Of a stretch of 64,000 bases of DNA, positions 41,606 through 50,148 are shown in pieces. The stretch covers positions 531,282-595,281 of the forward strand of contig QMIT01000003.1 in NCBI GenBank assembly GCA_024434115.1, written 5' to 3'. The DNA comes from Chloroflexota bacterium. GTDB taxonomy: Bacteria; Chloroflexota; Anaerolineae; Aggregatilineales; J027. The translations under genes and the position numbers were made by a program. The notes beneath the pieces are model-generated. The model searched no databases. It saw only the letters and a list, made by a program, of their open reading frames with translations, and was not told where the DNA came from. Position 1 is the stretch's first letter. Each line of letters opens with the position of its first letter.

Positions 41606-42316
41606 CTAGGATGCGTTCATATCTACCGCGCCAATCCGCACTGCTTCATAGCCGAAGGTGTTGGCAAAAGCCTTTTCAACCGCATCCATCACAGGCGAAG
41701 AATTTACGGGATACCCTAAGGTTTCCGCCATACTCATCACGGGCTTGTCGGGAATGCCACAGGGGATAATCCCGCGAAAATAATCGAGGTCGGTGTTGAT
41801 ATTGAGGGCAAAACCATGTTGCGTGACACGGTGCGCGGTCACTTTTACCCCAATCGCGGCAATCTTGCTAAGAACCCCTTCGACCTCTACCCACACCCCC
41901 GTATATCCGGCCAATCGCTCCCCTACGATGCCAAACTCAGCTAATGATTCAATCAGCATCGTTTCCAATTGACGCACATAAGCCACCACATCCAGTGAGC
42001 GTTTTTGGCTAGGGTCGCTGTCAGGCAGGCGCACAATTGGATAACCCACCAACTGCCCCGGCCCATGATAAGTTATGTCCCCGCCGCGATCTACATGATA
42101 AACTGATACACCACGTCGGGTGCGCTCGGCCTCATCCATGAGCAGATGTTCCAATTTGCCAGATGAGCCAAGCGTATAGGTATGGGGGTGTTCAAGCAGC
42201 AGCAAAGCATCGGGTCGGTGGTGATGCGCCCGTTCTTGTGCCATTGATTTTTGCATGGCCCATGCGTCGGTGTATGCAACAGTGCCGAGCCGGAAAACTT
42301 CAAGGAGATTGTCCAT
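41606..42316 (-). CDS. lipB: Octanoyl-[acyl-carrier-protein] : protein N-octanoyltransferase
   Basis: LipB moves an octanoyl group from ACP to the lipoyl-domain lysine of E2 enzymes, the first step of lipoate assembly. The 236-aa product shows LLLLEHPHTYTLGSSGK, VDRGGDITYHGPGQLVGYP (the RGGxxTxHGPGQ signature), the catalytic Lys in AAIGVKV, HGFALNINTDLDYF, and the Cys nucleophile in GIIPCGIPD. I chose ATG 42316 over the adjacent TTG. Its product should modify the E2 encoded at 47830-49122. lipA is not in the window. The FHA gene ends 26 nt upstream. Confidence 0.95.
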   Translation of the reverse strand: MDNLLEVFRLGTVAYTDAWAMQKSMAQERAHHHRPDALLLLEHPHTYTLGSSGKLEHLLMDEAERTRRGVSVYHVDRGGDITYHGPGQLVGYPIVRLPDSDPSQKRSLDVVAYVRQLETMLIESLAEFGIVGERLAGYTGVWVEVEGVLSKIAAIGVKVTAHRVTQHGFALNINTDLDYFRGIIPCGIPDKPVMSMAETLGYPVNSSPVMDAVEKAFANTFGYEAVRIGAVDMNAS

Positions 42317-42342
42317 CAATTTATTTGATGTTGTTCGTCAAT

Positions 42343-42816
42343 CTATTTGTAGAACAGCTTCAACACCAACTGTCCCAAGCGCAGTTCATCGCCGTCTCGC
42401 ACGACCAAAAAGTCGTTTTCCAAGACGCGCTGACCATTCAAAAAAGTGTGGTTGGTGCTGCCGAGGTCAGTCAAATAGAGGCGCGATCCTTCGCGGGTAA
42501 GGCTGGCATGACGCCGCGACACCCCTTTATTTTCAGCATCATAGGTATCCAAATTGAGCAGCGAGAATTCGGAGGCTTCACCACCAGAGCGCCCAAACAC
42601 AATTTTTTCGTCTACCCGAATCGCCAGTGGATCATCTACGCCGGGAAGGTGAATAATCACAATATGTTCATCCCCCAGTTTTTCACTACCCGAAGATAAA
42701 TCATCGGTGCCAAGCTGTTTGGTTCCAACCGAAATTACCCCCAGCGCCACCCCACAGCGATCACAAAATGTTTTCTCATCTGAATTTTGATACCCGCAAT
42801 TGGTACAAATCATCAT
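42343..42816 (-). CDS. Zinc-ribbon plus FHA-domain protein
   Basis: A 157-aa cytoplasmic protein. An N-terminal zinc ribbon (CTNCGYQN ... FCDRCGVA, residues 4-23) is followed by a linker and a C-terminal FHA domain (about 68-155) with IVFGRSGG, the phosphothreonine-binding GVSRRHASL and TDLGSTNHTFLNGQRV. It should recognise phosphothreonine on a partner. The nearest kinase is the PknB-like gene at 39477-41276, with lipB between them in the same direction, so a signalling link is plausible. Confidence 0.92.
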   Translation of the reverse strand: MMICTNCGYQNSDEKTFCDRCGVALGVISVGTKQLGTDDLSSGSEKLGDEHIVIIHLPGVDDPLAIRVDEKIVFGRSGGEASEFSLLNLDTYDAENKGVSRRHASLTREGSRLYLTDLGSTNHTFLNGQRVLENDFLVVRDGDELRLGQLVLKLFYK

Positions 42817-42882
42817 AGGCGACCCCCATAGAAAATATGCAAGCTGTTGCTATTTTAGCTTGTCAAAGCTCATTAGTACAAA

Positions 42883-43641
42883 TTAATATACGCGACCTGA
42901 CCAAAAATTTTGCCCATTCATATCCGGGGCAGGTGGTTTGCCCTGATAGGTTTCCAAAAAGGCTAAAACATTAAACCATGCGTCTTCGGCGGCTTCGGGA
43001 ACATAGGTGGGGGTCATATCGTTGAAAAATCCGTGCGGCGCACCGGGATACGTCAACACCTGATGGGGCTTGTTATCTGCCGCCAGTTCAGCCCGCAGTC
43101 GTGCCTCGGTACGGTGGGTTAGCTCATCCTCGGCCCCATTGATGACCATCACCGGACAGTTTAGCTGGGACAATTGACCAAAGAAGCCAGTCGGGTCACC
43201 ATAAAACGCGACGGCGGCCATAATATCACGCCGCTGTAGGGCCACTTGCAGCGCCAGTTCAGCGCCCAAATCCCAACCGACCACCGCCATTTTCCGGTTG
43301 CATTTGCGGTGGGTCTCAAGCGCTTGCAGGGCCGCTGTAACTTTGGGCAGTGCCAAATCTTTAAAATAGATTTCAAGGGCATCTGCTTCCAACTGAGAAT
43401 TGGCGCGTTGGCCTTCAAACAAATCGGGGGCGATGACATAATAACCAATTTCGGCAAAGCGGTGAACCCGCGCTCGCATATGGGCGTCCATGCCCCAATC
43501 GTCATGAAGCAAGACGATACCGGGAAATGGCCCGCCATATTGGGGATGTGCCCAAAACGCTGGAACATGGCTGGTCTCGTTGACTACCACCCAAACATGC
43601 CCGCTGGTGATGCTGTGTTGAAGGTGTTTGGTTTCCGGCAT
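42883..43641 (-). CDS. Dienelactone-hydrolase-family alpha/beta hydrolase with Asp nucleophile
   Basis: About 252 aa. The fold signatures are IVLLHDDWGM, GYYVIAPDLFEGQ, the nucleophile elbow VVGWDLGAELA, INGAEDELT (acid) and PGAPHGFFND (His). In ordinary dienelactone hydrolases the elbow is G-x-C-x-G; here the centre is Asp124 (codon GAT at 43272-43270), the nucleophile type of haloalkane dehalogenases and epoxide hydrolases. The reaction is therefore uncertain: it may go through an ester-to-Asp intermediate, or the protein may have lost activity. I chose ATG 43641 because GGAG lies 9 nt upstream; a start 15 nt earlier is also possible. Confidence 0.85.
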   Translation of the reverse strand: MPETKHLQHSITSGHVWVVVNETSHVPAFWAHPQYGGPFPGIVLLHDDWGMDAHMRARVHRFAEIGYYVIAPDLFEGQRANSQLEADALEIYFKDLALPKVTAALQALETHRKCNRKMAVVGWDLGAELALQVALQRRDIMAAVAFYGDPTGFFGQLSQLNCPVMVINGAEDELTHRTEARLRAELAADNKPHQVLTYPGAPHGFFNDMTPTYVPEAAEDAWFNVLAFLETYQGKPPAPDMNGQNFWSGRVY

Positions 43642-43708
43642 TAGCGATGACTCCATACCAAAACATTTTCATAGATTGTGCAGGATTATCGCCAATGACG
43701 CAAGCAAG

Positions 43709-44530
43709 TTAGAGAATTGGAACGATAGAGAGTCGTCCGACAGGTTGGCGACTTTCATAACTGGTCACACTGTCAAATCCAGCCATCAGCGCCGCTTCAA
43801 GCGCGAGGTTCGTTCCCGCTGCCACATCCGCAGGCCGATGGGCATCGCTGCCAATGGTCAAGATGTCACCGCCCATTTCTCGATACCACGTCAGGGCTTC
43901 CACCGTTGGATGGAGTTGATTGACATCATGGCGCAAACCCGCTGTGTTGATTTCGATGCCGATGTTGTTTTCAATGCACGCCTGCCAAACCTCACGTACT
44001 TCGGTTTCAAATTCACGCAGGTCAAAACGGCCATACACTTTATAGGCCCGGCGTTTTGGGAAATCCAGATGGGCCAACAAATCAAACCCACCTTTTCTGA
44101 CCATCTCAGCCATTTCGCCAAAGTAACGTTTCATGGCTTCTTGGAGGGGATATTTCTGGAAAAAGGTCGCGTCCGACATGCTGAGGCCTTCGGCAAAATG
44201 CAGGCTGCCCAGCACCACATCATACGGAGATTGTTCCAATACGGGGCGCACAAGCTCACCATACAGATGCGGTTCACCAACCTCAACCCCGGCGCGAATG
44301 GTGATGCCCCCCGGCTCAAATTCGGCCCGACAAACATTCAGCGTCTCAAAATAGACCGCCGAGTTATATTTGGGCCGACGCAGACTTTCATCAAACTGGT
44401 CAAAGTGGTCGGTAAAGGCGATTTCTTTGAGGCCAATATCCATCGCCGCCCGAATCATTTCGGGCATGGGGATGCGGCAATCCCAACTATGGTTGGTGTG
44501 GGTATGATAATCAATCGGTGAATAGATCAT
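43709..44530 (-). CDS. PHP-domain histidinol-phosphatase-like phosphoesterase
   Basis: A 273-aa metal-dependent phosphoesterase of the PHP family (HisK/HisJ type). It shows the N-terminal metal ligands DYHTHTNHSWDCR, LKEIAFTDHFD, GVEVGEPHLY, the His of VVLGSLHFAEG, LLAHLDFPKR, GIEINTAG and GSDAHRPADVA. By family knowledge it may hydrolyse L-histidinol phosphate to L-histidinol; related PHP proteins act on other phosphate esters, and no his genes are near. ATG 44530 lies 34 nt after the preceding gene in the same direction. Confidence 0.9.
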   Translation of the reverse strand: MIYSPIDYHTHTNHSWDCRIPMPEMIRAAMDIGLKEIAFTDHFDQFDESLRRPKYNSAVYFETLNVCRAEFEPGGITIRAGVEVGEPHLYGELVRPVLEQSPYDVVLGSLHFAEGLSMSDATFFQKYPLQEAMKRYFGEMAEMVRKGGFDLLAHLDFPKRRAYKVYGRFDLREFETEVREVWQACIENNIGIEINTAGLRHDVNQLHPTVEALTWYREMGGDILTIGSDAHRPADVAAGTNLALEAALMAGFDSVTSYESRQPVGRLSIVPIL

Positions 44531-44564
44531 GATGTTTGAACTTTGCCTTATTACCTTAATGCGG

Positions 44565-44972
44565 CTAATACTGTTGAGTGATTACGACACATTCATCATC
44601 TGAAAACGTCGGTTGTGGATGAAAGATATAAAAACTTGTATCGTCATGAAACCCGCCCACTTCTCCGGGAATATCTATTTGGCCCACAAAAATCATTGGT
44701 TTTCCATTGTGAAAGGGCCAATCCGCTGATTGAATCCAACGTGGACGTTCTCCATAGGCGATAAAGGCTTCAGCCATTGCTTTATCCAAATACGTTGTGA
44801 GGCCTTCTTTATCGAGTGTGCCTTTGTACTCCGCCAGCAGATTGCGAAAGAAATCTTCTATACCGCCAGTCCACTCAGGGTCAGGGTAACCCGGATCAAC
44901 CTGATGGCGATTGCATACCCCGGCAATCAGGTCAAATGTCTCTGGGTCTTCATACTTGAGCGAAATGCTCAT
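44565..44972 (-). CDS. Small hypothetical protein (DUF1963-like end)
   Basis: A 135-aa cytoplasmic protein. I do not recognise it with confidence. The C-terminal half, ADWPFHNGKPMIFVGQIDIP, resembles the W-P-x-x-x-G-x-P-M-x-F-x-x-Q motif of DUF1963-type proteins, and the rest is acidic. No membrane segment is present. The start ATG 44972 follows GGGG. It is co-directional with the PHP gene, 34 nt away. Confidence 0.6.
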   Translation of the reverse strand: MSISLKYEDPETFDLIAGVCNRHQVDPGYPDPEWTGGIEDFFRNLLAEYKGTLDKEGLTTYLDKAMAEAFIAYGERPRWIQSADWPFHNGKPMIFVGQIDIPGEVGGFHDDTSFYIFHPQPTFSDDECVVITQQY

Positions 44973-45040
44973 GAACTGCCCCTATCACATTTCCGCATGG
45001 CTAACGGTCAATTATGGCTTTCCACCATAACCGATGACAC

Positions 45041-45053
45041 CACTTGACAAGTG
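45041..45053. repeat. Small palindrome CACTTGACAAGTG
   Basis: A 13-bp perfect inverted repeat (6-bp arms, 1-bp centre) between two co-directional genes. It may be an operator; there is no other support. Confidence 0.3.
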
Positions 45054-45098
45054 CATACCGTTTCACTGGCCGGACTAATGGCAATTTAGACGATGCTG

Positions 45099-46052
45099 TT
45101 ATATATTGACGCGCCAAGCGAACACAATCTGACTATCACGTACATCGGTGGCTTCTGGCTCAACCAAGCCCATCACCGTATCATCCGCCAAAATCATCAA
45201 TTCCTGATAGCCCAATCGTGCCGCCCGATCCCGCACCGATGAGACCAAATGGCCTGTTAATGGCCTTTCCGACCATAGGGACACATGAGCCAATCCCGCA
45301 TTAAATCGGTCTTGTTCCAGCATCAAAATCCCCTGCTGCCCGGTCAAAGTAACGTCAAATCGGGCCACCTCTGGCTCAACCAATTCAGGGACGCTATTCC
45401 AAAAACCGGGCCAAATATGCTCCCATTCGTGGCGGGCATTTTGATAGCGCCCCAACGGCATAGACCAGCCATTGATGCGATCAGGATTAAAATCCGTCAT
45501 CTCAGTGCCTTTATAAAATACGCGGCCTTCTTTGGCAGGCATGATGGCGGTGCGGCGGGTGATCAGGGGGGTAAAACCCTGCTGGCGATAAAATTCCGGG
45601 GCATCTGGCGCGGAAACTAGCACCTGCTGATATTTCATCACCTGTGCCATTTGTTTGACATAATCGAGCAAGGCGATGGCTAATACGTCAAAATCCGCAT
45701 CAGCATGAATCCGCAATGAGGTAATCTGCAAATGGCGGTTATAGGGGGTGGGTTCATTGCCAATAGCAACTTCAGCCTCGCCCAAGACAATACCATCGGC
45801 CTGCACCACTAGCGGCATTTCATCGCCATAACGCAACAGATGAGCCAACCACACCGCGCAGGTTTCGACAGACATCCACGCGCCGCCATGCAAATAGCGT
45901 TCAAAAATGCTGAGGGCTTCATAGGCAACAGGGGTGCGCGTCCCATCAGGATTACGCCGCGTAAAGACGCCCCCCTCGATTGTTGAACAATAAATATCCG
46001 TAATCGCGTGTGCATCGGCAAGGGTCGCCTGCCGGACAACGATTTCAGTCAC
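45099..46052 (-). CDS. GNAT acetyltransferase, possibly tandem domains
   Basis: A 317-aa protein. The N-terminal domain (about residues 1-170) starts with the GNAT pattern IVVRQATLADAHAITDIY and ends with FYRQQGFTPLI. The C-terminal half looks like a second, more diverged GNAT unit (RARLGYQELMILAD near the end). The acetyl-CoA loop R/QxxGxG/A is not clearly visible in either half, so activity is uncertain. It sits between the DUF1963-like gene and the SUMF1-domain gene, in the same direction as both. Substrate unknown. Confidence 0.72.
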   Translation of the reverse strand: MTEIVVRQATLADAHAITDIYCSTIEGGVFTRRNPDGTRTPVAYEALSIFERYLHGGAWMSVETCAVWLAHLLRYGDEMPLVVQADGIVLGEAEVAIGNEPTPYNRHLQITSLRIHADADFDVLAIALLDYVKQMAQVMKYQQVLVSAPDAPEFYRQQGFTPLITRRTAIMPAKEGRVFYKGTEMTDFNPDRINGWSMPLGRYQNARHEWEHIWPGFWNSVPELVEPEVARFDVTLTGQQGILMLEQDRFNAGLAHVSLWSERPLTGHLVSSVRDRAARLGYQELMILADDTVMGLVEPEATDVRDSQIVFAWRVNI

Positions 46053-46112
46053 TGCTAAACCCCTAATCGCTGGTCATGAGAAAATAACCGTCTTATTATA
46101 CCAAGAGTGACC

Positions 46113-47639
46113 TCATTGTTGGGCAGCCAAAGTTGCTGTTGGTGGAATATTTCCAGCAGGCGGGTTACTGGCGGTTGTCGGGCTGGTTGATGACGACCCA
46201 GACCCCGGCTTGACCCCACTCCCCGTCGAACCCGATGTATCGGTCACCGGGGCAGGCGTTGTAGCGGCCACATTCGTTGTCACACTCGTATTAGAACTGG
46301 GTGGCACGGTGCTGATCCCACTGGCAGTATCGGCACAGCGGAAACCGACCCACGTGCTGGTCTGGCCGGGTGCCCACAAATCAATACGATGGACGGTGCG
46401 GGCAAATAGCGGCACATTACTCCATGAACCTCCGCGCACCACCCGCTTATCACCCCCAATTGGGCCAGTTGGGTTCACCGTCACCTGACCGGTGTTGGCT
46501 AATTGTTGGTAATAGTTGTTCTGATACCAATCGGCTGTCCATTCGGCAACATTCCCCGCCATGTTATAAGCGCCAAACTCGCTGGTACCTAAACTTGTAC
46601 CTGTCCCATAGGAATCTACTGGCACGGTGCCATCTTCGGTTGGGCGATTGGTCTTAGCCCGATTGACATCCCACTGTGGCCCCCAAGGATAAATCGAATT
46701 GGTAAGACCACGCGCGGCCCGCTCCCACTGCGCCTCGGTTGGCAGGGTACGCCCCAATGCTCGACAATAAGCATCCGCGCCATGCCATGTCACCAAAGTA
46801 ATCGGGTAATTGGAGCGGTCAACTACAGCAGCCCGCACCTCATAGCGTTCGTCCGTAGCATTATAGGAAATATCGCTGCCCGCGCCGCCCGTGTCTTGTG
46901 TGGTCAAGGCACAGGGGCCATTGCAAGCCGTTAAATGGGGTCGAACATTGTCGGGATTTTGCTGAATCAGATAGTTTAAGAAGTTCACATATTGAATGAC
47001 GCTGACTTCATATTGTTCAATCTGGAAATTATCAACCGAGACATCGTGGGCAGGCGTGGAATCCATAATCATGGCAAGCTCACACGTCCCGCCGTCCCGC
47101 TGTACACACTCCGCGACGGCTGCTGTTCCTTCATCCACCGTTGTCCCCATACGGAATGTTCCCCCTGTAACAGCAACAAGTGATGTGGCTCCAATCGCCA
47201 ATGCCGCCGAGTTATCTTCGGTGGGTGGGCTTGGCAAAAATCCCGTCGGATTAGGAGTTCCTACACTGTTCGTAGTGTCTAACACGCCACCGCCACCGCC
47301 CTCAGGCGTCATGCTCGCCACCCCCGGCAAATCCGTTGGGGTAAAGGTCGCAATGGGTTGACTGGGTTGGACGGGTGTTTCCGGCGTCTGACCTTCATTC
47401 GTAGGAACATCAATAATGCTGGGTGTCGTCGGGGTTAGGCTTGCCTGCAATGGATCAGAAGTCTGAGTCACCACTTGGATTTCGCGCTCACCATCGGATG
47501 TATCGGAACTGAATTCGATCAGGCCAAATACATAACCCGCAAAGCCAACCGTAAATGAACAGGCCATGCCTAAGATGACCCCAATTACCAGCCACTGAAC
47601 GCCCTCATTCCGGTTCCGGCGTCGCCCTATCTTCGTCAT
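46113..47639 (-). CDS. Membrane-anchored SUMF1/FGE-fold protein with PT-rich linkers
   Basis: A 508-aa protein: a short basic N-terminus, one transmembrane helix (WLVIGVILGMACSFTVGFAG, about residues 15-34), a long Pro/Thr-rich outside linker (about 50-135), a formylglycine-generating-enzyme-type (SUMF1) domain (about 150-440: VAVTGGTFRMGTTVDEG, PVTLVTWHGADAYCRALGR, LPTEAQWERAARG, YPWGPQWDVNRAKTN, MAGNVAEWTADWYQ, VVRGGSWSNVP, VGFRCADT), and a Gly/Ser/Thr-rich tail. The two catalytic Cys of true FGE are not evident, so it is probably a binding or structural relative. The frameshifted 36474-37389 gene is a homologue. Confidence 0.88.
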   Translation of the reverse strand: MTKIGRRRNRNEGVQWLVIGVILGMACSFTVGFAGYVFGLIEFSSDTSDGEREIQVVTQTSDPLQASLTPTTPSIIDVPTNEGQTPETPVQPSQPIATFTPTDLPGVASMTPEGGGGGVLDTTNSVGTPNPTGFLPSPPTEDNSAALAIGATSLVAVTGGTFRMGTTVDEGTAAVAECVQRDGGTCELAMIMDSTPAHDVSVDNFQIEQYEVSVIQYVNFLNYLIQQNPDNVRPHLTACNGPCALTTQDTGGAGSDISYNATDERYEVRAAVVDRSNYPITLVTWHGADAYCRALGRTLPTEAQWERAARGLTNSIYPWGPQWDVNRAKTNRPTEDGTVPVDSYGTGTSLGTSEFGAYNMAGNVAEWTADWYQNNYYQQLANTGQVTVNPTGPIGGDKRVVRGGSWSNVPLFARTVHRIDLWAPGQTSTWVGFRCADTASGISTVPPSSNTSVTTNVAATTPAPVTDTSGSTGSGVKPGSGSSSTSPTTASNPPAGNIPPTATLAAQQ

Positions 47640-47765
47640 ATCTCTTAGAACTCCTCAAGCCTAAATCTTTTATACAGGCGGCCTATAATCTTACCTGTTG
47701 AAAACACGGATTTCCAGCATTTAGCTTACGCCAATCTGACGGAAAAGCGGCGTCTAGCTTGCCAA

Positions 47766-47803
47766 AAAAATCAAAAGGGCGATTTTTGGTAAACCGCCCC
47801 TTC
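47766..47803 (-). terminator. Intrinsic terminator after the pdh operon
   Basis: On the reverse strand AAGGGGCGGTTT and AATCGCCCTTTT form a stem (about 47801-47772) followed by GATTTTTTTGG. It lies 27 nt beyond the pdhC stop. Confidence 0.75.
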
Positions 47804-47829
47804 GAATTTTGTTGACTCTCCAAACGCGG

Positions 47830-49122
47830 CTAAATAAGTAACCGCATTGGGTTTTCTAGCAGTTCCTTGACTCGCTGCAAATATTGAGCGCCCTCGGCTC
47901 CGTCGCTGACACGGTGGTCAACACTGACGGTAGCTTTCATACGAACGCCAATTTTGATCTCACCGTTTTCCACAATCGGCACTTCGAGCGCCGACCCCAC
48001 TGCCAAAATCGCGGCTTCGGGCGGATTGATGATGGCAAGGAAGTGTTCGACATCATACGCGCCAAGATTGCTAACGGTAAAGGTCGCGCCTTCGACATCA
48101 TCCGGTTTGACCTTGCCTTCACGCGCACCCGCGATCATCTCTTTGTTCTTGACCGACATATCCGTCAGTGTGCGGCGATCTGCATCTTTGCAAACAACAT
48201 TGATGAGACCGTTTTCTACTGCGACGGCAATCCCGACATTGATCCGTTTGTGACGTACCAATTTGTCGCCATAAAAGTGGGTGTTCAGGTTCGGGAATTC
48301 ACGCAGGGCCAACGCTGCGGCCTTCACCACAAGGTCATTGACAGTGATTTTCTGTTCATCGGTCAAGCCCGCGTTTAATTGCTTGCGGAGTGCCATAGCC
48401 GGCCCCATGTCAATTTCGCTGGTGACAAAGAAGTGCGGCACAAATTGGAAACTGGCCTGTGTGCGTTCACCAACAATCTTTCGCATCCGGGTGAGCGGAA
48501 TTTCTTCAATATCCCCACCAGTAGGGGCTGTGCCAAAGGTCGGTGCAGCGGCTTGAGTAGGCGCAGGCGCTACCGTTGGAGCAGCAGGCGCATCAACACC
48601 GGGGGCAAAACCTTCAATATCGCGTTTAATGACACGGCCACCGGGGCCAGTGCCAGCAACTTGGGCGAGATTAATGCCCTTTTCTTCCGCCATCCGACGC
48701 GCTACCGGACTGGCCTTGACGCCGCCGGGATAGCCCTCATCACTAACTGGAGCGGGGGCGGGAGCAGAGGAAGTGTGACCATTCGCAGCCTTCGGTGCAG
48801 CCGCTTGGGGAGTGGATGTGGCCGGAGCAGCAGAAGCCGGAGCAGATGGCGTAGCAGGAGCGGAACCACCTTCAATCGGTTCATCGGCTGTCCCGATAAT
48901 CGCAATCGGCGCACCCACTTCAACAATCGTGTTTTCGTTAACCAGCCACTTCCGCAAAATGCCGCTGGCATAGGCTTCCACTTCAACTGTCGCCTTATCG
49001 GTTTCAATTTCGGCAATGACATCCCCCACATTCACCGGGTCATTCACCTGCTTGACCCAGCGAACGAGCGTGCCTTCTTTCATATCAAAGCCCAATTTGG
49101 GCATCATCACGGTATCAGCCAT
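47830..49122 (-). CDS. pdhC: Dihydrolipoamide acetyltransferase (E2) of pyruvate or 2-oxoacid dehydrogenase
   Basis: About 430 aa. Transfers the acyl group from lipoamide to CoA. The lipoyl domain (residues about 3-77) has the lipoyl Lys in EIETDKATVEV; an Ala/Pro-rich linker follows; the peripheral-subunit-binding domain is KASPVARRMAEEKGINLAQV with GTGPGGRVIKRDIEG; the catalytic domain has FVTSEIDMGPA and the closing VDHRVSDGAEGAQYL with catalytic His and Asp. I chose ATG 49122, one codon after a GTG, because AGGAG is 8 nt upstream. It overlaps the stop of pdhB by 1 nt (TGATG). LipB at 41606-42316 probably supplies the octanoyl group. Confidence 0.95.
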   Translation of the reverse strand: MADTVMMPKLGFDMKEGTLVRWVKQVNDPVNVGDVIAEIETDKATVEVEAYASGILRKWLVNENTIVEVGAPIAIIGTADEPIEGGSAPATPSAPASAAPATSTPQAAAPKAANGHTSSAPAPAPVSDEGYPGGVKASPVARRMAEEKGINLAQVAGTGPGGRVIKRDIEGFAPGVDAPAAPTVAPAPTQAAAPTFGTAPTGGDIEEIPLTRMRKIVGERTQASFQFVPHFFVTSEIDMGPAMALRKQLNAGLTDEQKITVNDLVVKAAALALREFPNLNTHFYGDKLVRHKRINVGIAVAVENGLINVVCKDADRRTLTDMSVKNKEMIAGAREGKVKPDDVEGATFTVSNLGAYDVEHFLAIINPPEAAILAVGSALEVPIVENGEIKIGVRMKATVSVDHRVSDGAEGAQYLQRVKELLENPMRLLI

Positions 49123-50132
49123 CACAAAATCTCCTTGACTGCGGCGATTACTTTATTAGCATCCGGCAGAGCCATCTGTTCAATTTCGCGGGCATAGGGC
49201 AATGGGGCATCAATGGTAGTGACACGCTTAATGGGGGCATCCATCCAATCGAACGCTTTTTCGGTGACTTGGGCGGCGACCTCTGCGCCCACCCCAAACA
49301 GCGCATGGCCTTCTTCGACCACCACCATGCGGTTGGTTTTCTTAAAGCTCTCAATCAGCAGGTCGGTATCCAAAGGACGCAACCAGCGCAGGTCAACAAC
49401 TTCGGCTTCGATGCCCTCTTGGGCCAATTTCTCGGCGGCTTCAAGGCAGATATGTACCCCTTTGGAGAAGCTGACCAACGTTACATGCTTCCCTTCCCGA
49501 ATGATATTGCTCTTACCAACGGGCAGGGTGTAGTCGGGATCATCGGCGGGGACTTCATCCCGTTTTTGATAGAGCGTGCTGTGTTCGACGAACAACACGG
49601 GATTGTCATTGCGAATAGCAGTTTTCAAGAGGCCATACGCATCAGAGGCTGTCGCAGGGCAGCAGACATATAGACCGGGGAAATGGGCGAAAATAATTTC
49701 AGGACTGTGCGAATGCGTCGCCCCCAATTGACGCCCCCCGCCTGTGGTAGTACGCACCACGAGGGGACAAGAAAACTGCCCACCGAACATATAGTGTACT
49801 TTGGCGGCGTGGTTGACAATCGCATCCAACGCCAAGAAAGCAAAGTTAATGGTCATGATCTCCGCCACTGGACGCAGGCCCGCCATTGCAGCGCCAGCCG
49901 CCGCCCCCGCGATGACCATTTCTGCAATGGGGGTATCACGCACACGGCGCTCACCAAATTCGTCAAAAAATCCACGTGTCACCGCATACGTTCCGCCCCA
50001 TACGCCGATTTCTTCGCCCATGAGGAAAACGCGGTCATCTCGATTAAGTTCTTCGCGCAGGGCTTGGCTTAGGGCCTCGCGGATGGTCATGCGCTTCGTT
50101 GCTGTTGTCGTAATTGCTGGTGTTGCCATCAT
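49122..50132 (-). CDS. pdhB: Pyruvate dehydrogenase E1 component, beta subunit
   Basis: A 336-aa E1 beta subunit, typical length about 330. It carries FLMGEEIGVWGGTYAVTRGF, RVRDTPIAEMVIAGAAAGAA, GGRQLGATHSHSPE, and the transketolase C-domain VEVVDLRWLRPLDTDLLIES with VEEGHALFGVGAEV. With the alpha subunit it forms an alpha2-beta2 thiamin-diphosphate enzyme that decarboxylates a 2-oxoacid. It lies between pdhA (16 nt away) and pdhC (1-nt overlap). Confidence 0.95.
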   Translation of the reverse strand: MMATPAITTTATKRMTIREALSQALREELNRDDRVFLMGEEIGVWGGTYAVTRGFFDEFGERRVRDTPIAEMVIAGAAAGAAMAGLRPVAEIMTINFAFLALDAIVNHAAKVHYMFGGQFSCPLVVRTTTGGGRQLGATHSHSPEIIFAHFPGLYVCCPATASDAYGLLKTAIRNDNPVLFVEHSTLYQKRDEVPADDPDYTLPVGKSNIIREGKHVTLVSFSKGVHICLEAAEKLAQEGIEAEVVDLRWLRPLDTDLLIESFKKTNRMVVVEEGHALFGVGAEVAAQVTEKAFDWMDAPIKRVTTIDAPLPYAREIEQMALPDANKVIAAVKEIL

Positions 50133-50148
50133 GCATCGTCCTCACGAA

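Noticed and set aside
48379-49197. 272-aa plus-strand frame rich in Arg and Ser
   Set aside because: Antisense to pdhC, whose Ala/Pro linker produces the pattern.
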